Shown in pieces: positions 18,591-31,474 of a stretch of 64,000 nt of DNA. This stretch comes from Mycolicibacterium sp. MU0050. Its GTDB lineage: Bacteria; Actinomycetota; Actinomycetes; Mycobacteriales; Mycobacteriaceae. Made by a program: the position numbers and the translations under genes. Within the stretch, counting starts at the first letter, position 1; each line of letters opens with the position of its first letter. The stretch lies in the NCBI RefSeq assembly GCF_963378085.1, contig NZ_OY726395.1, forward strand, positions 2,232,001 through 2,296,000. Direction: 5' to 3'. A model generated the notes under the pieces. It was given only the letters and a program-made list of their open reading frames with translations, was not told where the DNA came from and did no database searches.

Positions 18591-18902
18591 TCCACAACCA
18601 TTATCAATACGCCTGTTCTGGCAAATAGAATGGCCGCTGGCGGCGTCACGATTGCGCCCGCTTTCAACGCGGCATTTCATCCCCGATATTTGCGCGGCTT
18701 CGAGGTTGATTTCGAGTGAGTGTCAATCCCATTCGGCCCTTCGGCGCCTGGAGCAATTGCCGCAAATGGCGAAATTGTCGATTGATCGGGCCGTTCCGAG
18801 GGCGTGACGACAATCCCGTGTTTCCCGATTCCGATTGGCGAATCGTTGCCGGACCCGCGCGGGTCGTATCCTGAATCAATACTTCGTAGCGAAAGGTTCC
18901 CA
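18591..18902. other. Intergenic region after the rRNA operon
   Basis: 312 nt without a coding sequence. GC content looks lower than in the flanking genes. A CGATTC/GAATCG inverted repeat (18826-18845) and a weak TTGCCG (18846) with TATCCT (18867) pair, spaced only 15 nt, are the only promoter-like signs before the next gene. Confidence 0.5.
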
Positions 18903-19754
18903 GTGGCTGACAACAGGCAGGGCGGCGAGCAGCGCCCGGCGGGCGGTGCTCGCGGCGGCGGCCCGCGGCGCGACCAGCGTGGTGGGCCGCGTCGGCAGGC
19001 GCCCGCCCGCTCGGGTCCCAATCGTGCGCGTCGTGCGCAACCTCAGACCGGCGCCGGCCCTGCGCGCGGGGAGGCCGACGCGGGCGAGAAGCCCCGCGGG
19101 CCGGCGATACCACCCGACATCGACGCCAAACAGCTTGCGCCCGAAGTTCGCCGGGAGTTGACCACGCTGGACAAGACCACGGCCGACACCATCGCGCGGC
19201 ACCTGGTGGCGGCCGGTGAGCTGATCGACGAGGACCCCGAGGCGGCCCTGGCGCACGCGCAGGCGGCCCGGACGCGGTCGGGCCGCATCGCGGCGATCCG
19301 GGAGGCCGTCGGCATCGCGGCCTACCGGTGTGGGGACTGGGCCCAGGCGCTGGCCGAACTCCGCGCGGCCCGCCGAATGGGCAGCAAGTCCGCGCTGCTG
19401 CCGCTGATCGCGGACTGCGAACGAGGAGTGGGCCGCCCCGAGCGCGCCATCGAATTGGCCCGCAGCCCTGAGGCGGCCGCACTGGAGGGCGACGACGCCG
19501 ACGAGTTGCGCATCGTCGCGGCCGGCGCTCGCGCCGATCTGGGGCAGCTCGAGCAGGCGTTGGCCGTGCTTGCCTCACCGGCCCCGGACCCGTCCCGCAC
19601 GGGCCAGACCGCCGCCCGGCTGTTCTACGCCTACGCCGAGGCGCTGCTGGCGCTGGGGCGCAAGGACGAAGCGCTGCAATGGTTCCTGAATTCCGGCCGG
19701 GCCGACATCGACGGCGTCACCGACGCCGAAGAGCGGGTCAGCGAGCTGGCCTGA
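18903..19754 (+). CDS. Tetratricopeptide-like conserved protein (Rv1691-like)
   Basis: 283 aa. The first 65 or so residues are low-complexity Gly/Arg/Gln-rich (nucleic-acid-binding style), followed by an all-helical part from about residue 75 with repeated Ala-rich helix pairs (EDPEAALAHAQAAR, GDWAQALAELRAARR, LFYAYAEALLALGRKDEALQW) resembling TPR units. No catalytic motif. GTG at 18903 follows GAAAGG. It heads the cluster phosphatase - small protein - tlyA - nadK - recN, as Rv1691 does in M. tuberculosis. The role is unknown; the basic repeat-rich N-terminus suggests RNA or ribosome contact (inference only). Confidence 0.85.
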   Translation: MADNRQGGEQRPAGGARGGGPRRDQRGGPRRQAPARSGPNRARRAQPQTGAGPARGEADAGEKPRGPAIPPDIDAKQLAPEVRRELTTLDKTTADTIARHLVAAGELIDEDPEAALAHAQAARTRSGRIAAIREAVGIAAYRCGDWAQALAELRAARRMGSKSALLPLIADCERGVGRPERAIELARSPEAAALEGDDADELRIVAAGARADLGQLEQALAVLASPAPDPSRTGQTAARLFYAYAEALLALGRKDEALQWFLNSGRADIDGVTDAEERVSELA

Positions 19755-19755
19755 C

Positions 19756-20769
19756 GTGACGACGCTCGCACAACTTCACGACTGCCTGCTGCTCGACCTC
19801 GACGGCACGGTGTTCCGCGGCCACGCTCCCACCGAAGACTCCCTCGAAGCACTGGCCACTGCCACGGCGCGGCAGCTGTTCGTCACCAACAACGCCTCGC
19901 GCAGCGCCGCCGAGGTCGCCGAGCATCTGCGTGAACTGGGCTTCGATGCGGCCGGCGAAGACGTGGTCACCAGCGCGCAGAGCGCAGCGGGTCTGCTGGC
20001 CCAGCAGCTGCCCGCCGGAGCCCACGTGCTGGTGGTCGGCACCGAGGCGCTCGCCGACGAGATCCGCACGGTGGGCCTGGTGCCGGTGCGCAACTTCGCC
20101 GACGACCCGGTGGCCGTCGTCCAGGGACATTCGGTGGACACCGGCTGGGCGGTGCTGGCCGAAGCCGCGCTGGCCATCCGGGCCGGGGCGTTGTGGGTGG
20201 CCGCCAACGTCGACAAGACGCTGCCGTCGGAACGCGGCCTGCTGCCGGGCAACGGATCCATGGTGGCGGCGTTGCGCACGGCCACCGATGCCGACCCGCA
20301 GGTGGCCGGCAAGCCCGCCCCGACGTTGATGGCGGATGCGTTGTCCCGTGGGCAGTTTGACACCCCGCTGGTGGTAGGTGACCGGCTCGACACCGACATC
20401 GCGGGTGCGAACGCGGCCGGGCTGCCCAGCCTGATGGTGCTCACCGGCGTCAGCACCGCGCGGGAGGCCGTGCACGCCATCCCCGCCGAGCGGCCCACCT
20501 TCATCGCCGAGACCCTGGCCGGGTTGCACGCCGCGGCCGACCACTTGTCGGTGCGCGCCCAGCCGGCCTGGCGGATCAACCACGACGACGGCGTCGTGAC
20601 GGTCCACACGGCCGGGCACGACGACAGCGCCGACGGGCTGGGCATCGTCCGCGCGACCGCCCGGGCCGTCTGGGAGTCCGGACTCGACCGGGTCAGCATC
20701 CGGGCCGGCGACGACACCGCGGAGGCCGCGCTGCGGCGCTGGGCGTTGTTGGACCCGGCCATCGACTAG
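19756..20769 (+). CDS. HAD-family phosphatase, glycerol-3-phosphate phosphatase type (Rv1692-like)
   Basis: 337 aa. HAD motif I DLDGT is at residues 14-18 (nucleophile Asp14), motif II is VTNNAS, and motifs III/IV are GKPAPTLMAD and VVGDRLDTDIAGANAAG, i.e. a NagD-type C2-capped phosphatase. The C-terminal extension of about 70 aa (from about residue 265) resembles the extra GNAT-like tail of mycobacterial homologues. The M. tuberculosis orthologue Rv1692 is known to dephosphorylate glycerol 3-phosphate in phospholipid polar-head recycling. GTG start at 19756, 1 nt after the previous stop, and ending just before the small Rv1693-like gene. Confidence 0.9.
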   Translation: MTTLAQLHDCLLLDLDGTVFRGHAPTEDSLEALATATARQLFVTNNASRSAAEVAEHLRELGFDAAGEDVVTSAQSAAGLLAQQLPAGAHVLVVGTEALADEIRTVGLVPVRNFADDPVAVVQGHSVDTGWAVLAEAALAIRAGALWVAANVDKTLPSERGLLPGNGSMVAALRTATDADPQVAGKPAPTLMADALSRGQFDTPLVVGDRLDTDIAGANAAGLPSLMVLTGVSTAREAVHAIPAERPTFIAETLAGLHAAADHLSVRAQPAWRINHDDGVVTVHTAGHDDSADGLGIVRATARAVWESGLDRVSIRAGDDTAEAALRRWALLDPAID

Positions 20770-20782
20770 CGTGGGGGCCGAA

Positions 20783-20968
20783 ATGGCTACCGACCCGAAC
20801 CAGATCCGCGCGCAGATCGATGAACTGCTCGCCTCGCTGCCGACCACCCCTGACGATGGGCAGACCATGGACCAGGGCGGCGAACTGGACATCGACGAGA
20901 TCGCGCGGCGCCTCGAGGAGGCCCACGACGTGTTGGTCCGGGCCCTGGAATCGGTGGAGAAGGGCTGA
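20783..20968 (+). CDS. Small conserved acidic protein (Rv1693-like)
   Basis: 61 aa from ATG 20783 (65 aa if GTG 20771 is used). A highly helical, acidic protein with heptad-like spacing in ELDIDEIARRLEEAHDVLV, suggesting a short coiled coil or adaptor. No known function. The position between the phosphatase and tlyA is the same as in M. tuberculosis. A TAGCGT box overlapping the phosphatase stop (20767-20772) could act as an internal -10, but this is weak. Confidence 0.75.
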   Translation: MATDPNQIRAQIDELLASLPTTPDDGQTMDQGGELDIDEIARRLEEAHDVLVRALESVEKG

Positions 20969-20975
20969 ACGCACC

Positions 20976-21785
20976 GTGGCGCGGCGTATGCGAGTGGACG
21001 CCGAGCTGGTCCGGCGGGGACTGGCGCGGTCCCGTCAACAGGCCGCCGAGCTGATCGGCGCCGGACGGGTCAGCATCGACGGGATGCCCGCCTCCAAGCC
21101 GGCCACCGCAGTCACCGCCGAGACCACGCTCAAGGTCGCCGACGTCGGGGAGCGCAGCTGGGTCTCGCGCGGGGCCCACAAGCTGATCGGCGCCCTCGAC
21201 GTCTTCGGTATCGACGTCGGCGGCCGTCGGTGCCTGGACGCCGGCGCGTCCACCGGCGGGTTCACCGAGGTGCTGCTGGACCGCGGCGCCCGCGAGGTGG
21301 TCGCCGTCGACGTCGGGTACGGGCAGCTGGCCTGGCCGCTGCGCTCCGACGAGCGCGTCGTCGTCGTCGAACGGACCAATGTGCGCGAGCTGACCCCGGA
21401 AACGATCGGCGGCCAGGTGGATCTCGTCGTCGCGGATCTGTCCTTCATCTCGCTGGCCACGGTGTTACCCGCACTCGCCGCATGTGCCGCCGAGTCCGCC
21501 GATATCGTTCCCATGGTGAAGCCACAGTTCGAGGTCGGCAAGGGGCAGGTGGGGGCCGGGGGTGTGGTCCAAGACCCCGCCCTGCGCACCAGTGCGGTGC
21601 TGTCGGTGGCGCGCCGGGCCGCAGACCTGCGCTGGTACACCATGGCGGCGACGGCCAGCCCGTTGCCGGGTCCGTCCGGCAACGTGGAGTACTTTCTGTG
21701 GCTGCGCTCCGATCCCGAGCGCGCGTTGCACGATCAGCAGCTGGAAGCCGCCATCGCGCGGTCGGTCGATGAAGGGCCGCAATGA
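20976..21785 (+). CDS. tlyA: 16S/23S rRNA 2'-O-methyltransferase TlyA
   Basis: 269 aa. N-terminal S4 RNA-binding domain ([20 protein letters not shown]), then a FtsJ-type Rossmann methyltransferase with the SAM loop DAGASTGGF at residues 88-96. The K-D-K-E catalytic set is visible: Lys69 (GAHKL), Asp in VVADLSF, Lys in MVKPQFE, Glu in NVEYF. TlyA methylates 16S C1409 and 23S C1920 in M. tuberculosis, and its loss gives capreomycin/viomycin resistance. GTG 20976 matches the known start of the orthologue. The stop overlaps the nadK ATG (ATGA). Confidence 0.95.
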   Translation: MARRMRVDAELVRRGLARSRQQAAELIGAGRVSIDGMPASKPATAVTAETTLKVADVGERSWVSRGAHKLIGALDVFGIDVGGRRCLDAGASTGGFTEVLLDRGAREVVAVDVGYGQLAWPLRSDERVVVVERTNVRELTPETIGGQVDLVVADLSFISLATVLPALAACAAESADIVPMVKPQFEVGKGQVGAGGVVQDPALRTSAVLSVARRAADLRWYTMAATASPLPGPSGNVEYFLWLRSDPERALHDQQLEAAIARSVDEGPQ

Positions 21786-22705
21786 CCTCTCAACGTACTG
21801 TCCTGTTGGTCGTGCACACCGGTCGCGAGAACGCCACCGCCGTGGCGCGCCATGTGGAAAAGGTGCTGGGCGACAACGGCATTGCGCTACGCGTGCTTTC
21901 GGCCGAGGCCGTCGATCGCGGCACGCTGCGGCTGGCGCCCGAGGACATGCGGGCCCGCGGCGTGGAGATCGACGTCGTCGACGCCGACGAGAACGCCGCC
22001 AAGGGCTGCGAATTGGTGATGGTGCTCGGCGGCGACGGGACCTTCCTGCGGGCCGCCGAGTTGGCGCGCAACGCCGACATCCCGGTGCTGGGCGTCAACC
22101 TCGGGCGGATCGGGTTTCTCGCCGAGGCGGAGGCCGACGCGATCGACACCGTGCTCGACCACGTCATCAACCGCGGCTACCGGGTCGAGACGAGGATGAC
22201 GCTGGACATCGTGGTGACCGTCGGGGGTGAGGTGGTCAACCGCGGTTGGGCGCTCAACGAGGCCAGTCTGGAGAAGCGCCCCCGGCTGGGGGTGCTCGGT
22301 GTGGTGGTCGAGGTGGACGGGCGCCCGGTGTCGGAGTTCGGTTGCGACGGCGTGCTGGTGTCGACGCCCACGGGATCGACGGCCTACGCCTTCTCGGCCG
22401 GCGGGCCGGTGCTCTGGCCGGATCTGGAGGCAATCCTGGTGGTGCCCAACAACGCCCACGCCCTGTTTGCGCGGCCGATGGTCACCAGCCCGGAGGCCAC
22501 CATCGCGGTGGAACTCGAGCGCGACGGGCACGACGCGCTGGTGTTCTGCGACGGCCGGCGTGAGATGCCGCTGCCCACCGGTAGCCGCCTCGAGGTGACC
22601 CGATCGGCCAAACCGGTCAAGTGGATTCGGCTCGACAGCGCTCCGTTCACCGACCGGCTGGTGCGCAAGTTCCGCCTGCCCGTCACCGGCTGGCGTGGGA
22701 AGTAG
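21782..22705 (+). CDS. nadK: NAD kinase
   Basis: 307 aa, phosphorylates NAD+ to NADP+. The [11 protein letters not shown] motif begins at residue 83, followed by [10 protein letters not shown], and the glycine-rich second motif [20 protein letters not shown] is complete. The length fits mycobacterial PpnK. ATG overlaps the tlyA stop by 4 nt, and recN begins 3 nt after the nadK stop, so tlyA-nadK-recN form one operon. Confidence 0.96.
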   Translation: MTSQRTVLLVVHTGRENATAVARHVEKVLGDNGIALRVLSAEAVDRGTLRLAPEDMRARGVEIDVVDADENAAKGCELVMVLGGDGTFLRAAELARNADIPVLGVNLGRIGFLAEAEADAIDTVLDHVINRGYRVETRMTLDIVVTVGGEVVNRGWALNEASLEKRPRLGVLGVVVEVDGRPVSEFGCDGVLVSTPTGSTAYAFSAGGPVLWPDLEAILVVPNNAHALFARPMVTSPEATIAVELERDGHDALVFCDGRREMPLPTGSRLEVTRSAKPVKWIRLDSAPFTDRLVRKFRLPVTGWRGK

Positions 22706-22708
22706 CCC

Positions 22709-24475
22709 GTGCTCTCCGAGATCCGAATCGAATCGCTGGGCGCCATCAAGGCCGCCGACGCGGAGTTCGACCGTGGCCTGACGGTGCTCACCGGCGAGAC
22801 CGGCACCGGCAAAACGATGGTGGTGACGGGGCTGCACCTGCTCGGTGGCGCCCGCGCGGACGCCAACCGGGTGCGCTCCGGGGCCGCCCGCGCCGTCGTG
22901 GAGGGGCGTTTCAGCACCACCGACATCGGCGCCGACCTGGCCGCCCAGGTCGACGAGATCCTCGACGCCTCGGGGGCCGAGCGCGACGAGGACGGCAGCG
23001 TGATCGCGCTGCGATCGGTCAGCCGCGAGGGGCCGTCGCGGGCCTACCTGGGTGGGCGCAGCGTGCCGGCGAAGTCGCTGAGTACCTTCACCGCGCAACT
23101 GCTGACGCTGCACGGACAGAACGACCAGCTGCGGCTGATGCGTTCCGACGAGCAACGGGCCGCGCTGGACCGGTTCGCCGACGTCACCGATGCGCTGCGG
23201 CGCTACCGGAAGCTGCGCGAGGAATGGTTGCAGGCCCGCCGCGATCTGGCCGAGCGGACCAACAGCGCGCGCGAATTGGCCCAGGAATCCGACCGACTGC
23301 TCTTCGCGCTCGAGGAGATCGACGGGATCGACCCGAGCCCGGGCGAGGACGACGCGCTGGTGGCGGACATCAAGCGGCTGTCCGAGCTCGACGCGCTGCG
23401 GGAGTCGGCCACGGCTGCGCGGCTGTCGCTGGCCGGCGGCGACGAGGCCGACGGGGCGGAGCCCTCGGCCTCGGCGGCCCAGCTGGTCGCCCAGGCCAAG
23501 GCCGCGCTCGAGGCCACCGACGACGCGGTCCTGCAAGCACTGGGCGGGCAGCTGACCGATGCGCTGACGGTCGTCGAGGACGTGGCCCGCGAGGTGGGCG
23601 GCTATCTGGGCGAACTCCCCACCGATGCGAGCACGCTGGAGACCAAGCTGGCGCGGCAGGCCGAACTGCGGACGCTGACCCGCAAGTACGCCCCCGACAT
23701 CGACGGCGTGTTGGCGTGGGCCGGTCAGGCGCGCGATCGGCTGGCGCAACTCGACGTCTCCGAGGAGGCGTTGGCGGGTCTGCAGCAGCGCGTCGACGAG
23801 AGCGCCGCGCGGCTGGCCGACGTGGCCGCCGAGCTGACCCGCACCCGCACCAAGGCCGCCAAACGGCTGGCCAAGGCCGTGACCACGGAGTTGGCCGGGT
23901 TGGCGATGGCGCAGGCGGAGTTCACCATCGACGTGACACCGATGCTCGTCGGGCCCGAGGACTCGGCGCCGTTGACGCTGAGCTCCGGTGCGACGGTGCA
24001 CGCCGGATCGGCCGGGGTGGACGCGGTCGAGTTCGGCTTCACCGCCCATCGGGGCAGTACCGTGCTGCCGCTGACCAAGAGCGCGTCCGGCGGTGAACTC
24101 TCCCGCGTCATGCTGGCGCTGGAAGTGGTTCTGGCCGCCTCGGCGGAGGGCACCACGATGGTGTTCGACGAGGTGGACGCCGGCGTCGGCGGACGGGCCG
24201 CGGTGCAGATCGGCCGGCGGTTGGCGCGGTTGGCCCGCACCCACCAGGTCATCGTCGTCACGCACTTGCCGCAGGTGGCCGCCTATGCCGACACCCACCT
24301 GGTGGTGGATGCGCTGGCGCGGGACGGCTCCAGCCGGGTCCGACGACTCGACGACGACGAGCGGGTGGCGGAGTTGGCGCGGATGCTGGCCGGGTTGGGG
24401 GAGTCCGACACCGGTCGGGCGCATGCCCGCGAGCTGCTGGAGGCCGCGCAGCAGGATCGGGCGCCGTCGTCCTGA
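22709..24475 (+). CDS. recN: DNA repair protein RecN
   Basis: 588 aa SMC-like repair ATPase. Walker A GETGTGKT is at residues 29-36, a long central coiled coil spans roughly 150-350 (rich in Glu/Arg/Leu), and the C-terminal ABC signature SASGGELSRVMLALE and Walker B TTMVFDEVDAG are intact. It acts in double-strand-break repair. GTG start at 22709. A large inverted repeat lies 51 nt after the stop. Confidence 0.96.
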   Translation: MLSEIRIESLGAIKAADAEFDRGLTVLTGETGTGKTMVVTGLHLLGGARADANRVRSGAARAVVEGRFSTTDIGADLAAQVDEILDASGAERDEDGSVIALRSVSREGPSRAYLGGRSVPAKSLSTFTAQLLTLHGQNDQLRLMRSDEQRAALDRFADVTDALRRYRKLREEWLQARRDLAERTNSARELAQESDRLLFALEEIDGIDPSPGEDDALVADIKRLSELDALRESATAARLSLAGGDEADGAEPSASAAQLVAQAKAALEATDDAVLQALGGQLTDALTVVEDVAREVGGYLGELPTDASTLETKLARQAELRTLTRKYAPDIDGVLAWAGQARDRLAQLDVSEEALAGLQQRVDESAARLADVAAELTRTRTKAAKRLAKAVTTELAGLAMAQAEFTIDVTPMLVGPEDSAPLTLSSGATVHAGSAGVDAVEFGFTAHRGSTVLPLTKSASGGELSRVMLALEVVLAASAEGTTMVFDEVDAGVGGRAAVQIGRRLARLARTHQVIVVTHLPQVAAYADTHLVVDALARDGSSRVRRLDDDERVAELARMLAGLGESDTGRAHARELLEAAQQDRAPSS

Positions 24476-24525
24476 TCGGGCGGTGGGCCTTCGAGGAGAC
24501 CCCGGACCGGTTGTCGGCCGATTCG

Positions 24526-24578
24526 GTTGTCCACGTAGGAACACTTTCGGCGGCGTGCGGTGTTCCTGGGTGGACAAC
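24526..24578. repeat. Large imperfect inverted repeat after recN (possible terminator)
   Basis: Left arm 24526-24544 (GTTGTCCACGTAGGAACAC) pairs with right arm 24560-24578 (GTGTTCCTGGGTGGACAAC) in 17 of 19 positions, with a 15-nt loop. There is no T-tract after it. It could end the tlyA-nadK-recN transcript or be a palindromic repeat element; nothing nearby decides this. Confidence 0.7.
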
Positions 24579-24724
24579 AGAACTGCCGAGGTCGGAGAGG
24601 CCCGCCGGACATATCAGCCCAAGCTCTCGTTTCTGTTGCAGATGTGACGCAATGTGACTTCTGAGGCGCAAGTTACGGCGCGCCTCCCCGGCCCGATCGC
24701 GTTTCCCCTACAGAATCGGCTGTC

Positions 24725-25909
24725 ATGAGGATGGCAGCGCTTCTCTCTCGCAACAGCAATTCTCGACCCGGTGTGGTGGGCACGGCGCGGGTGGACCGCG
24801 ACATCGACCGCCTGCTGCGCAGAGTGGAGCCCGGGGACATCGTCGTGCTCGACGTGCTGGACCTGGACCGGGTCACCGCCGACGCGCTGATCGAAGCCAA
24901 CATCGCCGGGGTGGTCAACGCCTCCCCGTCGATCTCCGGTCGCTATCCCAACCTCGGGCCGGAGGTGCTGGTGACCAACGGCATCGCGCTCATCGACGAG
25001 ACCGGTCCGGAGGTGTTCAAGAAGGTCAAGGACGGCGCCCGTATCCGCCTGCACAACGGCGGCGTGTACTCCGGTGATCGCCGCCTGATCCTCGGCGTCG
25101 AGCGGACCGACGAAGAGATCGTCGAGAAGATGCACGAGGCCAAGAGCGGGTTGGTCAGTCACCTGGAGGCCTTCGCCGGCAACACCATCGAGTTCATCCG
25201 CAGTGAGAGCCCGTTGCTGATCGACGGCATCGGGATCCCGGACATCGATGTGGACCTGCGCCGGCGGCACGTCGTCGTGGTCGCCGAGGAGCCCAACGCG
25301 GCCGACGACCTCAAGGGCCTCAAGCCGTTCATCAAGGAGTACCAGCCGGTGCTCATCGGCGTCGGCACCGGTGCCGATCTGCTGCGCAAGGCCGGCTACC
25401 GGCCGCAGTTGATTGTCGGCGACCCCGAACAGATGAGCGCCGATGTGCTCAAATCCGGTGCGCAGGTGGTCATTCCGGCCGACGCCGACGGACACGCGCC
25501 CGGCCTGGAACGCATTCAGGACCTCGGCGTGGGTGCCATGACGTTCCCGGCGGCGGGCTCGGCGGCGGACCTGGCGCTGCTGCTGGCCGACCATCACGGT
25601 GCCGCGCTGATCGTCACTGCCGGTCACACCGCGAGCATCGAGGAGTTCTTCGACCGCACCCGGCAGCAGAGCAACCCGTCGACCTTCCTGACCCGGCTCA
25701 AGGTGGGGGAGAAGTTGGTGGACGCCAAGGCCGTCGCCACCCTGTACCGCAGCCGGATCTCCGGCGGCTCGGTGGCCATGCTGGTGCTGGCGATGCTGAT
25801 CGCCGTCATCGTCGCGCTGTGGGTGTCGCGGACGGACACTGTGGTGCTCGAATGGCTCACGCAGTACTGGAACCAGTTCACGCTGTGGGTGCAGGGCTGG
25901 GTGACCTAG
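24725..25909 (+). CDS. steA: SteA-like division-linked membrane protein (Rv1697-like)
   Basis: 394 aa. A large cytoplasmic part with a thiamin-pyrophosphokinase-like fold (NASPSISGRYPNLGPE, a conserved DIDVDLRRRHVVVV strand, GDPEQMSADV) is followed by one transmembrane helix near residues 350-370 (SVAMLVLAMLIAVIVALWV) and a short aromatic tail. The actinobacterial family includes SteA of Corynebacterium glutamicum, which acts with SteB at the septum. ATG 24725. It is followed after 1 nt by the SteB/MctB-type gene, which supports the pairing. Confidence 0.85.
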   Translation: MRMAALLSRNSNSRPGVVGTARVDRDIDRLLRRVEPGDIVVLDVLDLDRVTADALIEANIAGVVNASPSISGRYPNLGPEVLVTNGIALIDETGPEVFKKVKDGARIRLHNGGVYSGDRRLILGVERTDEEIVEKMHEAKSGLVSHLEAFAGNTIEFIRSESPLLIDGIGIPDIDVDLRRRHVVVVAEEPNAADDLKGLKPFIKEYQPVLIGVGTGADLLRKAGYRPQLIVGDPEQMSADVLKSGAQVVIPADADGHAPGLERIQDLGVGAMTFPAAGSAADLALLLADHHGAALIVTAGHTASIEEFFDRTRQQSNPSTFLTRLKVGEKLVDAKAVATLYRSRISGGSVAMLVLAMLIAVIVALWVSRTDTVVLEWLTQYWNQFTLWVQGWVT

Positions 25910-29332
<3,423 letters not shown>

Positions 29333-29336
<4 letters not shown>

Positions 29337-30280
29337 CGACGTTCCAAACCGCGCTGGACGGTCAGCTGCAGGGGTATCTGGACCACCTGACCATCGAGCG
29401 TGGCGTCGCGGCGAACACCCTGAGTTCCTACCGGCGCGACCTGCGGCGCTATCACCAACATCTGCAGTCGCGCGGTATCGAGGACTTGGCCGCGGTGACC
29501 GAGACCGACGTCAGCGAGTTCCTGGTAGCCCTGCGCCTCGGCGACCCCGACGCCGGCGTGCCGGCGCTGTCGGCGGTGTCGGCCACCCGCGCGTTGATCG
29601 CCGTCCGGGGACTGCACCGATTCGCCACCGCCGAGGGCATCACCGAGACCGACGTGGCGCGGTCGGTCAAGCCGCCGTCCGCGTCCCGGCGGCTGCCCAA
29701 GGCGTTGACCCTCGACGAGGTGCTGGCGCTGCTCGAAGGCGCGGGCGGGGACAGCGAGACCGACGGGCCGCTGACGCTGCGCAACCGGGCCCTACTGGAG
29801 CTGCTCTACTCCACCGGCGCCCGGATTTCCGAGGCGGTCGGCCTGGATCTCGACGACGTCGACACGCAGGCCCGCTCGGTGCTGCTGCGCGGCAAAGGCG
29901 GCAAGCAGCGGCTGGTGCCGGTGGGGCGGCCGGCCGTGGCCGCGCTGGACGCGTTCCTGGTGCGCGGCCGCCCCGACCTGGCTCGCCGCGGCCGCGGCAC
30001 CCCGGCGATCTTTCTGAATGCGCGCGGCGGGCGGTTGTCTCGGCAGAGCGCGTGGCAGGTACTGCAGGACAGCGCGGAGCGGGCCGGGATCACCACCGCG
30101 GTGTCCCCGCACACACTTCGACACTCGTTCGCCACCCACCTCCTCGACGGCGGTGCCGACGTCCGCGTCGTGCAGGAACTGCTGGGGCACGCCTCGGTGA
30201 CCACCACGCAGATCTACACCATGGTCACCGTGCACGCGCTGCGTGAGGTGTGGGCCGGGGCGCATCCGCGCGCCCGTTAA
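29333..30280 (+). CDS. xerD: Tyrosine recombinase XerD
   Basis: 315 aa. N-terminal SAM-like DNA-binding domain ([20 protein letters not shown]) and C-terminal catalytic domain with Arg in [12 protein letters not shown], Lys in [34 protein letters not shown] with the nucleophile Tyr. It resolves chromosome dimers at dif together with XerC. The synteny (after pyrG and the Nudix gene) and housekeeping-like composition mark it as the chromosomal recombinase rather than an island integrase. It converges with the methyltransferase gene with 5 nt between the stops. Confidence 0.95.
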
Positions 30281-30285
30281 CGGCG

Positions 30286-31038
30286 TCAGCCCAGGAATTC
30301 GGACTCGAGCACCAGGTCGCGCAGCACGTTCTGGTATTCGGCGTGCGTCGGATGCTCCACCGTGCGCCAGCGCCGCCCCTGCTGCTCGGTCATGTAGGCC
30401 CGGTACTCCGGGGCGCCCGGGATCTTGACGTTGTCGGCAACGACGATCGCACCGGGATGCAGCCAGCCGCGCTCCAGGATGCTCTGCAGGTCGGGCAGGT
30501 AGGCATCCTTGGCGTGGTCGATGAACAGTAGGTCGAGGGCGCCGGGGCCGAACTCGGGCAGGGCGGCCAGCGCGTCCAGCGTGTGCCCGCCGTCGCCGAG
30601 CGTGCCGACCACGCAGGTCACCCGGTCGGCGACGCCGGCGTGTGCCCAGATCCGTCTGGCTGCCGCGGCGTTGTCGGCCGACAGTTCCACCGAGTACACC
30701 CGCGCTCGCGGCGCCGCGCAGGCGATCCGCAGCGCCCCGTACCCGACGTAGGTGCCCAACTCGAGCGCTAGTGCGGGGTCGGCCCGGCGGACCGCGGCGT
30801 CGAGCAGCGCGCCCTTCTCCTCACCGATGTTGATCAGAAACGACTTGGTGTAGGCGAAGCGGTCGATGGTGGCCAGGACGTCCTCGGGGTCACCGGCGCG
30901 CGCGTGCGCCACTACGTAGTCGGCGGCGGCGTCCTCGCGCCCGTCGCCGACCTGGCCGGTCCTGGGAATGTTGCGCACGCCCATCGCCATGCGCCAGAAG
31001 GACCAGCGAAGGAAGGGAAGTCGGCGTTGCCAGCTCAT
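30286..31038 (-). CDS. SAM-dependent O-methyltransferase (catechol O-methyltransferase-like, Rv1703c type)
   Basis: 250 aa. Rossmann methyltransferase with SAM loop ALELGTYVGYGALRI, acidic end-of-strand YSVELS, metal-binding segment LDLLFIDHAKDAYLPDL and VVADNV, which together match the COMT/CCoAMT family requiring a divalent metal. Substrate unknown; a small catechol or phenolic is likely. ATG at 31038 has a TATCGT -10 ending 8 nt upstream, so the mRNA is probably leaderless. Confidence 0.88.
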   Translation of the reverse strand: MSWQRRLPFLRWSFWRMAMGVRNIPRTGQVGDGREDAAADYVVAHARAGDPEDVLATIDRFAYTKSFLINIGEEKGALLDAAVRRADPALALELGTYVGYGALRIACAAPRARVYSVELSADNAAAARRIWAHAGVADRVTCVVGTLGDGGHTLDALAALPEFGPGALDLLFIDHAKDAYLPDLQSILERGWLHPGAIVVADNVKIPGAPEYRAYMTEQQGRRWRTVEHPTHAEYQNVLRDLVLESEFLG

Positions 31039-31046
31039 TGCCGACG

Positions 31047-31052
31047 ACGATA
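31047..31052 (-). promoter_or_regulatory. -10 box for the O-methyltransferase gene (leaderless)
   Basis: On the minus strand the sequence is TATCGT, ending 8 nt before the ATG. No ribosome-binding site is visible between them. Confidence 0.4.
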
Positions 31053-31350
31053 TCGGCCGAAGGACGTAGGCGGAAGGGCTGCGCGTGCAGCAACGCCTTT
31101 GGCGGCGGTGCGGTCGGGTTCCCGCTCCGGGCTGCGCGGGGCGGGCGCGATTGACGGATCCGCAAAATCGCCGCTCGCGTTCGGATTTGCCGAAACTGAC
31201 ATGCCAAGATTTCGGTCGTGGCCCGGGTCGGGTAATCCGCTCTGACAGGCTCTGCCCCGAGGGCGGTGCAATTGGCAAAAATGCAGGTAGATGGCAGTCT
31301 GCGGCAGCGGGTCCGCCCACGACTCCTTGAGTCTGCAAGTACTGCCGGAG

Positions 31351-31474
31351 TCGGGTCTCGATACCCGATGTTTTAGCCGTGTCGCGGTTGTAATGTGTGG
31401 CACGCGAGGGGGGTCCGAGCGGCTGGGGGAGCCGCCGGGGCGCGGCGCGGGGCCCTCCTGTGAGGGGGATTTCG
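31351..31474 (+). promoter_or_regulatory. Structured upstream region of the acetolactate-synthase-like gene
   Basis: Three inverted repeats lie before the ATG: TCGGGT-CTCGAT-ACCCGA (31351-31368, operator-like), GCGGCT/AGCCGC (about 31420-31436), and CCCTC-CTGT-GAGGG (31453-31466), whose right arm overlaps the GAGGGGG ribosome-binding site. The last one would hide the ribosome-binding site when folded. The rest of 31053-31350 shows no gene or clear promoter. Confidence 0.45.

Noticed and set aside
21887..24577. 896-codon minus-strand open frame opposite nadK and recN
   Set aside because: Antisense shadow: low-complexity Arg/Gly/His composition, no start signal, and intact genes on the other strand.
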